NCBI RefSeq assembly: GCF_003002825.1
Contig: NZ_PVTE01000008.1
Location: 186,001 to 250,000 of the forward strand
Reading direction: 5' to 3'
DNA length: 64,000 nucleotides
Source: Spirosoma oryzae
GTDB taxonomy: Bacteria > Bacteroidota > Bacteroidia > Cytophagales > Spirosomataceae
Below the pieces are notes generated by a model. It made no database searches. It was not told where the DNA came from and was given only the letters and a program-made list of their open reading frames with translations. The translations under genes were made by a program, and so were the position numbers. Numbering within the stretch: position 1 is the stretch's first letter; each line of letters opens with the position of its first letter. Below, in pieces: positions 6,048 through 13,290 of the stretch.

Positions 6048-9000
6048 ATGCTCCAACGCCATGCCTTCTTCGTACTACGGCAACCAACCTTCCCGATCAG
6101 TACATTAATCCGTTTTTACGATCAACTCACCACGCATTCTTTCGAAGACCTTCTCCGGCAACATTACCAACAGCCACTGGCGCAGGAAGCCTTATTTGTA
6201 GCCTCTCCCATCTTATACGAGCGTTTCCAGCGATGGCTGTCCGGCGAACAACTGCCCGAACAGCCAAAACTGCTGCTGACATTACACAAATACCTGATCC
6301 GCATGTGTAGTCGGGCGACGCCCTATGGCCTGTTTGCCGGCTGCACAACCGGCACGTTCGGCGAACAAACCAGTTTCCGTGCCAGTACCGCTACCGCCCC
6401 CCGTACGCATACCCGTATCGATATGGACGGCCTGCTGGCGATTGGGCGATGGCTAACTACCCTACCCCACATCCGTAGTCAGCTTCGTTTGTTCCCTAAC
6501 ACGTCGATCTACGCAGCAGGGCCATCCTTACGCTATGTCGAACAACAGTGGGATATCGATCACCGCAACTACTTTATCAGTGCCGTCGAGGTCGATCAGT
6601 ACCTGACGACTATTCTTCAGGCAGCGCGCACAGGAGCGACCATCGGCGAGTTAACGACCTGCCTGACAGCCCTCCACACTAATGCCGACGAAGCCACCGA
6701 CTTCATCGACCAGTTGATCGACAGCCAGCTACTGGTCTTTGAGACCGAGCCAACCGTCACGGGACGGCCCTATCTCAACTGGCTAACAGAGCGCCTGGCG
6801 TCGCTGACCGACACAGACGAAGAAGTTGCCGCCCTGCAACAACTAACTGCCGGCTTACAGCAGCCCGACAAACGACAAACGTACAGACACATTCGTCAAT
6901 GGATGCGCGACCGACAGATCGGTCCGCCCACGACTGATATCATGCAGGTTGATTCGTATGTCGATAACCCGAGCCTGCAACTGGGCGAGCGGACCATGCA
7001 GCACCTGGAACGCAGTCTCGAAAAGCTGCTGCTACTCAATCAGCCTAATGTCTGTCCCGATCTGGACGAGTTCAAACGGCGATTTTATAATCGGTACGAA
7101 GACGAGGAAATCCCGCTGACGCTCGCACTCGATCAGGAAGTCGGCGTTGGGTATGGCTCCGGCTCTACACTGGGCGTCGGTTACGCACCCCTCATCGACG
7201 ACCTCACCTTCGCCAGTAGTGCAGCCCCCCAAACCACCACCTGGGACTGGTGGCAAACGTTTGTGATGGACAAATACGCGTCGGCACTTCGCAGCCGACG
7301 CGCCACCAGTGATATCGACGAGATTGTCCTGACCGACGACGATCTGACTTACATCGCTCAGCAGCGCCCTATGACGGATAGCATGCCGGATACCTTTTAT
7401 GCCTTCGGTTCGTTCCTGGCTTCGTCGGCAAAAGCGCTCGATGAAGGTAATTTCCGGTTTACGCTGCTCGCCTACCGGGGACCATCGGCGGTGAATCTTT
7501 TGAGCCGGTTTGGCGAAGGTGATCCGGCGCTGGCCCAGCACATTCGGCACTGCGCTGCCGAAGAAGAAATTCGACAGCCCGACGTGATCCTCGCGGAAGT
7601 CGTTCACCTGCCCGAAAACCGGGTCGGCAATATTCTGACTCGCCCAACGATTCATCCGTACGAGATTCCGTACATGGGGCATTCATCGGCCGATACCGAT
7701 CATCAGATCGACTTGTCGGACCTTGTCGTATCGGTGCGCAATAATCAGGTTATTCTGCGGTCGAAGCGACTTAATCAACGCGTAATTCCCCGGCAGACCA
7801 CCGCCCATAATTTTACGCGTGGTCTGCCGATTTACCGGTTCCTGTGTGATCTTCAGGCCCAGGATGCGCACCTCAACGTGGTCTGGAACTGGGGTGTATT
7901 GCGCACGCAGGTTTACCTGCCCCGCGTACGCTACCAGAACGTAATCGTCAGTCGGGCTACCTGGCAACTTCCGCCCCGGCAGCTCACCCCCGACAATCCG
8001 CTGCGACTGGTGGCCCAACTGACGGCGGCTGGTTTGCCTGACCAGTTTCTGCTAGCCCAGGGCGACAATGAGTTACTGATCAACCTGCACATTCCCGAAT
8101 CACTGGCGCTGCTATCGGCAGAAATCCACCGCTTGCTGGCCACAGCGACGCCGGGCAGCGATCCCAGCCCGCTCCGCCTGGTCGAATTTCTGGCCAAACC
8201 CGATCAGTGCCCCTTCACCAATCGACGCGATGTGTTCACGCATGAGGTAATCATACCCTTCAGCAGCAATCATAACCGCCCGTTACCGGGGCTACAGCAA
8301 ACCAGCAAGCAATTACCACAACGCAAGTTCTCGGTCGGGAGCGAATGGTTTTACCTGAAAGTGTACACCGGTGAAAAGACCTCTGATGCCTTGCTGATGC
8401 AAACCATTTACCCGGTTGTGCAGCAACTGCTGAAGACGCAGACCATTCAGGAATTTTTCTTTATTCGTTACAAAGACACCGATCCACACCTGCGGCTGCG
8501 TTTCCGGGGCAACCCACACCTGGAATTCTATCACCATGTCGTGCGGGCTATGGAGAAGGCGTTACACGATTCAGTTGAGGTCGGTATCGTCCACCGGGTA
8601 CAGGTCGATACGTATCAGCGCGAGTTCGAGCGGTACGGTATGGAGCATATCGGCCTGTGCGAAACACTGTTCCACTGCGACAGTTTGTCGACGCTGTCGT
8701 TTCTGGCGCATACCGGCGATACATTTAACGAGGACTTACGCTTTGCCTTCGCCGTTTGTAAGATCGACCGCTTATTGACCGATACGGGTCTGACAGCTAC
8801 CGACTGCCGGGCAATTCTCAACGCCTTGAAAGAAAGCTTTTTTCAGGAGTTCGGTGGCAATGCAGCCCTGCGGCACCAGCTCAACGAGAAATACCGGACC
8901 TACCGCCCCCTGATGAACCAGGCGCTTAGTAGTAATTTTCCGGGCTTGGCTACTGACGACTGGAGCGACACACAGACCCGGCTGCTTCGCCAGTTAGCTA

Positions 9001-9164
9001 ATACATTCGCCGACACCGATGCGTTGTTCGGTATCCTTTCCAGTCTGATTCACATGATTGTCAACCGCCTGTTTCCGTCCAAGCAGCGGGCGTACGAGCT
9101 GGTACTTTACCATTGTCTGGCCCGCCATTATGATTCCGTACGGGCTAGACAGGCTGTCTCCTGA
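6048..9164 (+). CDS. Full-length lantibiotic dehydratase (LanB)
   Basis: 1038 residues, one polypeptide. The N-terminal part (to about 740) is the tRNA-Glu-dependent glutamylation domain (Lant_dehydr_N), with the hallmark CSRATPYGLFAGCTTG near residues 86-103 (as in NisB-like RTTPYGLF). The C-terminal part (about 760-1030, from SVGSEWFYLKVYTG, with FFFIRYKDTDPHLRLRFRG) is the SpaB_C / thiopeptide-type elimination domain. Together they dehydrate Ser/Thr of the precursor in the cytoplasm. Size and domain order fit an active, unsplit LanB. The substrate is most simply the peptide at 5538-5681. No LanC cyclase, reductase or second LanB-like gene follows. A terminator stands 32 bases after the stop. 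Confidence 0.93.
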   Translation: MLQRHAFFVLRQPTFPISTLIRFYDQLTTHSFEDLLRQHYQQPLAQEALFVASPILYERFQRWLSGEQLPEQPKLLLTLHKYLIRMCSRATPYGLFAGCTTGTFGEQTSFRASTATAPRTHTRIDMDGLLAIGRWLTTLPHIRSQLRLFPNTSIYAAGPSLRYVEQQWDIDHRNYFISAVEVDQYLTTILQAARTGATIGELTTCLTALHTNADEATDFIDQLIDSQLLVFETEPTVTGRPYLNWLTERLASLTDTDEEVAALQQLTAGLQQPDKRQTYRHIRQWMRDRQIGPPTTDIMQVDSYVDNPSLQLGERTMQHLERSLEKLLLLNQPNVCPDLDEFKRRFYNRYEDEEIPLTLALDQEVGVGYGSGSTLGVGYAPLIDDLTFASSAAPQTTTWDWWQTFVMDKYASALRSRRATSDIDEIVLTDDDLTYIAQQRPMTDSMPDTFYAFGSFLASSAKALDEGNFRFTLLAYRGPSAVNLLSRFGEGDPALAQHIRHCAAEEEIRQPDVILAEVVHLPENRVGNILTRPTIHPYEIPYMGHSSADTDHQIDLSDLVVSVRNNQVILRSKRLNQRVIPRQTTAHNFTRGLPIYRFLCDLQAQDAHLNVVWNWGVLRTQVYLPRVRYQNVIVSRATWQLPPRQLTPDNPLRLVAQLTAAGLPDQFLLAQGDNELLINLHIPESLALLSAEIHRLLATATPGSDPSPLRLVEFLAKPDQCPFTNRRDVFTHEVIIPFSSNHNRPLPGLQQTSKQLPQRKFSVGSEWFYLKVYTGEKTSDALLMQTIYPVVQQLLKTQTIQEFFFIRYKDTDPHLRLRFRGNPHLEFYHHVVRAMEKALHDSVEVGIVHRVQVDTYQREFERYGMEHIGLCETLFHCDSLSTLSFLAHTGDTFNEDLRFAFAVCKIDRLLTDTGLTATDCRAILNALKESFFQEFGGNAALRHQLNEKYRTYRPLMNQALSSNFPGLATDDWSDTQTRLLRQLANTFADTDALFGILSSLIHMIVNRLFPSKQRAYELVLYHCLARHYDSVRARQAVS

Positions 9165-9195
9165 CGTCACTAAACTATGCTTATCTAAACGTCTC

Positions 9196-9222
9196 AGACC
9201 GGTCCTCGACCGGTCTTTTTTT
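9196..9222 (+). terminator. Intrinsic terminator after lanB
   Basis: Stem AGACCGGTC (9196-9204) / GACCGGTCT (9208-9216), loop CTC, followed by a T-run to 9222. A classic rho-independent terminator. Confidence 0.88.
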
Positions 9223-9293
9223 AGCCTAAACCGGCCATTATAACGCAACTGACTACACTATAGGCAACGGGCATAAACCACAACGAACCGTTG

Positions 9294-9324
9294 TTGAAAA
9301 GGCATTTCAAACCATACACCTTTG
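9294..9324 (+). promoter_or_regulatory. Promoter of the first peptide gene group
   Basis: TTG (9294-9296), 20 bases, CACCTTTG (9317-9324). The upstream GTTGTTGAAAA block is repeated exactly at the promoter of the lipoprotein gene (10361-10371). The same 20-base spacing is seen at 10365, 12202 and 15220. Confidence 0.5.
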
Positions 9325-9406
9325 AATCAACAAAACGCCGAATACTACCGGCCATCTCCATTGACGAATAACGCAATCGATTCACCCAATTCAACCGCAA
9401 AAACGT

Positions 9407-9622
9407 ATGCAACCACGAAGCAGCCGCCCCCGGACCAGCACAGCCCACCACCCCGCTGATTTTACCTTCGAAACGTGGATTAATGATCAGGATGAGTGCC
9501 TCCTTGACGACGACCTCAGTTCGTTCGACACCAACTGGATCATATCAGCAACAGACCTGTTCGGCACCCTGGAACTCCCCATCGGCGACGAGCAGCAGGA
9601 CCAGTACGACGAAGCCGCCTGA
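9407..9622 (+). CDS. Small acidic protein of unknown function
   Basis: 71 residues. The first ~18 are basic and Ser/Thr/Pro-rich; the rest is strongly acidic (FETWINDQDECLLDDDLSS, then FDTNWIISATDLFGTLELP and a Gln/Asp/Glu tail). There is one Cys and no double-glycine. It lies about 80 bases after a good promoter and just ahead of the double-glycine peptides, so it may be another precursor or an accessory protein. I do not recognise a family. An internal start is possible. Confidence 0.45.
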   Translation: MQPRSSRPRTSTAHHPADFTFETWINDQDECLLDDDLSSFDTNWIISATDLFGTLELPIGDEQQDQYDEAA

Positions 9623-9746
9623 CCAAGGTATACACTATAACCTGAATGACTATATTATAATAATAAGTTTTTGATTGTCAAATCAATACATCGAAAATTT
9701 GCAACATCAATCAGGTCAACACGATACAGGTCGAACTACTAAAACA

Positions 9747-9917
9747 ATGACAAACGAAGACATGGATCACCCAGAAAACCAGTCGTTACGACAAGACGAA
9801 CTTGAGCAGATCGACGGGGGACGTCCAGGCGGGCAACCGGTTCAGGATATGCCTGTGCCAAAGGTACCCGTCTGGTACACCGACCCGGAGACAGGTCTTG
9901 GTTTCTGGCTGTATTAA
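9747..9917 (+). CDS. Double-glycine-leader peptide, aromatic/Pro core
   Basis: 56 residues from the ATG at 9747; a longer TTG-started frame from 9675 is less likely. The leader DELEQIDGG ends in a double glycine at 24-25, with a second GG at 28-29. The core runs QPVQDMPVPKVPVWYTDPE then TGLGFWLY: four Pro, three aromatic residues near the C-terminus, no Cys. The next peptide gene starts 25 bases later. Probably exported and cut by the C39 transporter at 16601-18862. Confidence 0.7.
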   Translation: MTNEDMDHPENQSLRQDELEQIDGGRPGGQPVQDMPVPKVPVWYTDPETGLGFWLY

Positions 9918-9941
9918 TCACCCTCGACTAACCAGACAAGT

Positions 9942-10151
9942 ATGAAAACACTCGATCAATTTATTCCAGCTATTGGCAGCGAGTTAGATGCCGCGAGCCA
10001 ACAGCAAACAGGTGGTGGTTTCGATGATGTATCGTTTGCCCGGTTGCCGATTGCGTTTCCCCGACCACTCCCACCCATTGATTGGCCAATCAGATTACCA
10101 CCAATTAATTTACCGATACAGTTGCCGATTCCTTTTGCCACGGATTACTAG
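9942..10151 (+). CDS. Double-glycine-leader peptide with proline-rich core
   Basis: 69 residues. Leader MKTLDQFIPAIGSELDAASQ then QQTGGG at 21-26. The core has eleven prolines in about 43 residues: FARLPIAFPRPLPPIDWPIR followed by LPPINLPIQLPIPF, with a near-repeat LPPI(D/N)-x-PI. This layout recalls proline-rich antimicrobial peptides such as apidaecin or oncocin, but it has only two Arg, so the likeness may be only in composition. No Cys. The maturation and activity are unknown; the leader fits the C39 transporter encoded downstream. Confidence 0.7.
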   Translation: MKTLDQFIPAIGSELDAASQQQTGGGFDDVSFARLPIAFPRPLPPIDWPIRLPPINLPIQLPIPFATDY

Positions 10152-10274
10152 CCCCCTATTGATACGTAATAGATAATAGTTATCGATACGACGACGCATT
10201 CATAGTAGACAACCGGGCGGACACGTACGGAAAGCAATTCAAAAAACTATGCAGGTGAATGGGATGTACAGAGC

Positions 10275-10304
10275 AATTTTCCCGCTCTAGATAGCGGGAA
10301 AATT
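10275..10304. terminator. Hairpin after the Pro-rich peptide gene
   Basis: 12-bp stem AATTTTCCCGCT (10275-10286) / AGCGGGAAAATT (10293-10304), loop CTAGAT. No T-run follows directly, so it may be a weak terminator or a processing signal. Confidence 0.5.
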
Positions 10305-10364
10305 CTTACCTAAAAAAACACCCACACCTTATAACCTGATCGAATAAAGTACAACAACAGGTTG

Positions 10365-10395
10365 TTGAAAAACGTAAAATATCACCTGACCTTTG
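10365..10395 (+). promoter_or_regulatory. Promoter of lipoprotein/peptide genes
   Basis: TTG (10365-10367), 20 bases, GACCTTTG (10388-10395); the lipoprotein ATG is at 10427. The upstream block GTTGTTGAAAA is shared with the 9294 promoter. Confidence 0.5.
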
Positions 10396-10426
10396 TACCA
10401 TACCAGCAAGCAAAAACAGCAAGAAA

Positions 10427-10657
10427 ATGACCACAAAAAATCTATTGGTAGCGGCCGGACTTTTGTTCCTGGCTACCGCCTGTAAAGAAAGCAACACCAT
10501 TGCTCCAGCATCGACGACTGTTCAAAAAGAATCGCCTGCCCCCAAACTACAGGGTGACCCCCTTGACGACACGATCGACAATCCGAAAGGCAAGCCAGCG
10601 CGAATAAGAGATCTTACGCCAGAAAGACCTTCCCCCATCACGGAATTGCCGAATTAG
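10427..10657 (+). CDS. Small lipoprotein, possible immunity protein
   Basis: 76 residues. A signal peptide LLVAAGLLFLATAC ends in a lipobox with Cys19; the rest is a hydrophilic, Pro/Thr/Lys-rich tail without a recognised domain. It is set among the peptide genes, 21 bases before the next one. Small lipoproteins encoded next to lantibiotic genes (the LanI type) often give self-protection. That role here is inferred from position and size only. Confidence 0.7.
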   Translation: MTTKNLLVAAGLLFLATACKESNTIAPASTTVQKESPAPKLQGDPLDDTIDNPKGKPARIRDLTPERPSPITELPN

Positions 10658-10678
10658 ACTTACTTATTTTCTAAAATT

Positions 10679-10840
10679 ATGCACACGGATATTCAGGAAA
10701 TTTCACAGACTGAAGCGGCAGACATTACAGGCGGGAACTGGTTTATCCAACTGGCAGCGCGCCTTGCTGATACGCTCTGCGATTTGAGCGATGATTTCGA
10801 AGCAAACGGATCGAACAGACCTTACCAGCAGTACGAATAA
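10679..10840 (+). CDS. Double-glycine-leader peptide, ADITGGNW pair member 1
   Basis: 53 residues. MHTDIQEISQTEAADITGG then NWFIQLAARLADTLCDLSDD and an Asn/Gln/Tyr tail. The leader aligns without gaps to that of the peptide at 10878-11006 (QEI-S/T-Q-x-EA-x-DITGGNW), showing a recent duplication with core divergence. The core is amphipathic, with one Cys. Confidence 0.7.
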   Translation: MHTDIQEISQTEAADITGGNWFIQLAARLADTLCDLSDDFEANGSNRPYQQYE

Positions 10841-10877
10841 TTCAGTTTATTTTTTCACGTATATGTTCAACACAGCT

Positions 10878-11006
10878 ATGCAAGTAGACTATCAGGAGAT
10901 TACCCAGGAAGAAGCAAAAGACATCACGGGTGGCAACTGGCTATCTGACGCTCTCGTCGATGCAGCCGCGGACCTGCTCCGCCGACTAATGGGCCCCAAC
11001 GTTTAA
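10878..11006 (+). CDS. Double-glycine-leader peptide, ADITGGNW pair member 2
   Basis: 42 residues from the ATG at 10878. The start was chosen because the leader MQVDYQEITQEEAKDITGG then matches the neighbour peptide residue for residue; an ATG at 10863 would add five residues. The core NWLSDALVDAAADLLRRLMG reads as an amphipathic helix, a plausible membrane-active peptide. Starts 37 bases after the previous stop. Confidence 0.7.
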   Translation: MQVDYQEITQEEAKDITGGNWLSDALVDAAADLLRRLMGPNV

Positions 11007-11254
11007 ATTACCCTCTTTGCAATACCTGATCGCTTCGTTGCTGATTCGTCAGCGGAAGATAATTGATAGCGATTCCAAAACGCCCTGACACAGATCGGCG
11101 AAACTCAGCCAATTAGCGGACCCTATCGACAACAGGCATCAGGAAACTACTCATACACAGTGCGCGTACCGTTTGCTGTGAGTTTGGCATCCGGGCTAAG
11201 TCCAGAACGCAGTGAACAAAATCAATTTTTATAACTATTTAACAATCAAACACA

Positions 11255-11380
11255 ATGTCTAATTTCAACCTCGATCAGGCCGAAGTAGTAGAAATGAATG
11301 CATTCGACATGAATCAGGTAGACGGTGGTGACGCGCTGCACTACATGCTGGCGGCTGCTATTCTACTTTTGTTACTGTAA
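11255..11380 (+). CDS. Double-glycine-leader peptide, QAEVVEMN pair member 1
   Basis: 41 residues. Leader MSNFNLDQAEVVEMNAFDMN then QVDGG; core DALHYMLAAAILLLLL, a purely hydrophobic membrane-spanning-like segment. The leader is shared with the next peptide (FN-x-x-QAEVVEMN). It is separated from the 10878 gene by about 250 bases without a visible gene. Confidence 0.7.
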   Translation: MSNFNLDQAEVVEMNAFDMNQVDGGDALHYMLAAAILLLLL

Positions 11381-11432
11381 CCTGTCACAAGTGTTATTAC
11401 AAATCTATTAATCAACTAATTTTACACAAAAA

Positions 11433-11609
11433 ATGAACACATTCAATTTTTATCAAGCCGAGGTAGTAGAAATGAATTCCGAGGATTTACAAATTGTGGA
11501 GGGTGGTATATTCGGATGGGATGATGTTGCTATCGCCGTAGTTGCATATGTTGCCTGCGAAGTAATTGATGGGATAGCACGTTATGCAAATGGCGAACGT
11601 TCACGGTAA
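11433..11609 (+). CDS. Double-glycine-leader peptide, QAEVVEMN pair member 2
   Basis: 58 residues. Leader MNTFNFYQAEVVEMNSEDLQ then IVEGG; core IFGWDDVAIAVVAYVACEVI followed by a charged tail DGIARYANGERSR. A hydrophobic helix with one Cys. It is a paralogue of the peptide at 11255 in the leader only, so the core has been exchanged or diverged quickly. Base composition shifts to AT-rich from here on. Confidence 0.7.
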   Translation: MNTFNFYQAEVVEMNSEDLQIVEGGIFGWDDVAIAVVAYVACEVIDGIARYANGERSR

Positions 11610-11649
11610 TATATAATCACTTAATTAACTACAAAATTCGTAAGAAATC

Positions 11650-11799
11650 ATGTTCAATCAATTTGATAGCCTCTCGGAAAATGAAATGAGTTTTATCATC
11701 GGTGGTGGTGGTATATCGGACTTGACTGTTAGAGTCTTGACTTGGATTGGTGATAATTTCCATAGATTGCAGGTTGAAGACCCTTCACTCTATATGTAA
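11650..11799 (+). CDS. Double-glycine-leader peptide, IIGGGG type
   Basis: 49 residues. Leader MFNQFDSLSENEMSFIIGG, then GG and the core ISDLTVRVLTWIGDNFHRLQ ending VEDPSLYM. The leader is of the same short acidic kind as its neighbours but not closely related. The core looks like an amphipathic helix with Trp, Arg and His. A strong terminator follows 20 bases after the stop, closing the peptide array. Confidence 0.65.
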   Translation: MFNQFDSLSENEMSFIIGGGGISDLTVRVLTWIGDNFHRLQVEDPSLYM

Positions 11800-11818
11800 T
11801 CTTTCTGAGTAATGTAAT

Positions 11819-11867
11819 AGAAATGATCTGTGTAACCAGTAGACAATTGGTTACACAGATCATTTCT
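11819..11867 (+). terminator. Terminator closing the peptide array
   Basis: Perfect 20-bp inverted repeat (11819-11838 and 11848-11867) with a 9-base loop. Confidence 0.8.
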
Positions 11868-12180
11868 GTTGCACGACATATGGCTAAGCAAGCAAGAATA
11901 TTAGTTGGCGCATAAATCTGCCATGAATATTGATTCTATATACACGATTATTATTACATGCAATAGTGCTCTTCTTCAAATTATCCTCCAAGAAAACTTT
12001 ACCAATATTTCCATTAAAAAAACCTGCAACAATTTACAAGTAAAATCATAGCCCATTTACATATCTTGTTCGAACACTTTACATACAACAATATGCATTA
12101 TTATGCAGCAAAAAAGTTTCTTAGATAAATATTATCGACAACTTTGTACTTGCAAAACAGATATCCTATTCCGGCGGGCT
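11868..12180. other. AT-rich gap without a gene
   Basis: About 310 bases, strongly AT-rich. I see no frame of useful length, no double-glycine motif and no strong hairpin. It ends where the first copy of the 328-bp duplication begins. Confidence 0.6.
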
Positions 12181-12508
12181 ATAGAGTACAACACACTGTT
12201 ATTGAGCCCCGTATAGTATCTACTGACCTTTGGTATACAAAACTGGTACGCCGGTAGCCAGTATCCCAAACGCCAGAAACGATGCAAAAACAATTTCACC
12301 CACCTACCGTCATTGAGCATACGACGGAGGCTTACCTGCCCCAGGTTACGGTTCGGGGGCAGCTCATCTATTGCTCGGTCGCGCTCGCCATTGTGGCGGC
12401 TCTGGTAGCCCTTCCTTTCATTCGTACCGCTGTATCGGTGCAGAGCGCGGGCATCATCCGCCCGGTTGCCGAACGTAATGACCTTCGCCCGCTGGTAGCC
12501 GGTACGGT
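12181..12508 (+). repeat. First copy of the 328-bp promoter + hlyD-start duplication
   Basis: Aligns without gaps to 15199-15526: the same promoter, leader and first ~75 codons of the HlyD adaptor gene. By eye about nine bases in ten agree. Similarity stops sharply after the shared GGTAGCCGGTACGGT. The two direct copies bracket a 2.7-kb AT-rich segment. Confidence 0.9.
12202..12232 (+). promoter_or_regulatory. Promoter copy driving the truncated hlyD
   Basis: TTG (12202-12204), 20 bases, GACCTTTG (12225-12232). Conserved with 15220-15250, so it could still drive the downstream AT-rich genes. Confidence 0.5.
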
Positions 12509-12527
12509 GGCTACCACTGTTTGGTGA
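12282..12527 (+). pseudogene. Truncated HlyD-type adaptor (N-terminal fragment)
   Basis: 81 codons. The first ~75 residues (starting MQKQFHPPTVIEHTTEAYLP) match the complete adaptor at 15300-16478, including the membrane helix and SAGIIRPVAERNDLRPLVAG. The frame then diverges (TTVW) and stops. The whole biotinyl/coiled-coil/barrel part is missing, so it cannot act as an adaptor. It is a by-product of the 328-bp duplication. Confidence 0.88.
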
Positions 12528-12673
12528 TAACTCTGTTGTTTGGCGACTACAAAGTTAATCCCGTTATCAGTTCTTTTCAATTTTCCGACACGCCCTTAGC
12601 GTAATTGATAATTGGTTAACAACTCCAGGCCCGAAAATTCATTTTCACCATATTTAATGTTGACCATTTAAGT

Positions 12674-12713
12674 AAATTGCTAGCTCGTCATACTTTTGAT
12701 AAGCTAGCAATTT
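12674..12713. repeat. Inverted repeat upstream of the VanZ-like remnant
   Basis: 12-bp arms AAATTGCTAGCT (12674-12685) and AGCTAGCAATTT (12702-12713) with a 16-base spacer. Could be a terminator for the truncated hlyD or an operator. Confidence 0.5.
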
Positions 12714-12731
12714 ATAATACTATAATGTTAT

Positions 12732-13091
12732 ATGTCAAATCGTATATTATTTGTTCTTTCCTGCGACACAATTGCTCTATCAGATCAGTTGTATATAAGA
12801 CCATTATCAATGGACATAGATCCTATTATAGATATTGTATTAGGAAGTTTGCCAAACTTCCTGGCTGTAATTGCACTGTCATTATTATTCTTACACATTA
12901 CAATAAGGCACAAATTTAATTCTTTCAACCCAAAGAGTTTAATTTCAATATTCGTAACTTTAGGTGTTGTGTCATACGAACTATTCCCTCATTATACTAT
13001 CAACAAATCATTTGGGGAAACTTTTGATTATTAAGACATAATAGCCTCTATATCAGGTGACATAATTTCGTACTTAGTAGAAGAGAAATGA
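12732..13091 (+). pseudogene. VanZ-like membrane protein interrupted by a stop
   Basis: The open frame from 12732 gives 100 residues with two or three hydrophobic helices (DIVLGSLPNFLAVIALSLLF, SLISIFVTLGVVSYELFP) and stops at TAA 13032-13034 after FGETFDY. The same frame continues for 18 codons as DIIASISGDIISYLVEEK to TGA at 13089-13091. FD-x-x-DI-x-A-x-x-G-x-x-x-x-YL is the usual ending of small VanZ-like proteins, so the TAA looks like a nonsense mutation. The shortened protein might still be made. The function of this class is unknown. Confidence 0.55.
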
Positions 13092-13290
13092 CTCTCTAAA
13101 TAGACAATGTGGCACTAAAGCTAATTACCTATTCCAGAGTTTTCTTATAAAACTCGTCCGTGTTTCATCAAGTCAATCAGTCCTTTCACTCTTTTCGATA
13201 ATTATTATATTTGTATAAGCACGAAATTCCTGGCGAACAACTAAAAAGCAAGCCAGTTACATTCGATGTGACTGGCTTGCGCTATAGATT
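13092..13290. other. Gap before the CPBP gene with a hairpin
   Basis: About 200 AT-rich bases without a gene. Near its end is a 15-bp hairpin (13248-13262 / 13266-13280, loop TCG, one G-T pair), preceded by an A-run. On the minus strand this has the form of a terminator. On the plus strand it lies just ahead of the ATG at 13291 and could affect its translation. Confidence 0.5.

Noticed and set aside
7032-7682. 216-codon minus-strand frame within lanB
   Set aside because: Antisense to a complete LanB; no domain and no start context.
10791-10877. Extended N-terminus for the peptide at 10878
   Set aside because: It overlaps the previous peptide gene in another frame, and leader alignment supports the start at 10878.
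12282-12527. Complete short membrane protein
   Set aside because: It matches only the N-terminus of the adjacent full-length HlyD and loses similarity abruptly, so it was called a pseudogene.
12519-12546. GTTTGGTGA / GTTTGGCGA direct repeat as a further LytTR site
   Set aside because: Step of 19 bases and only partial match to TTGGTCGA; not counted with the phased sites.
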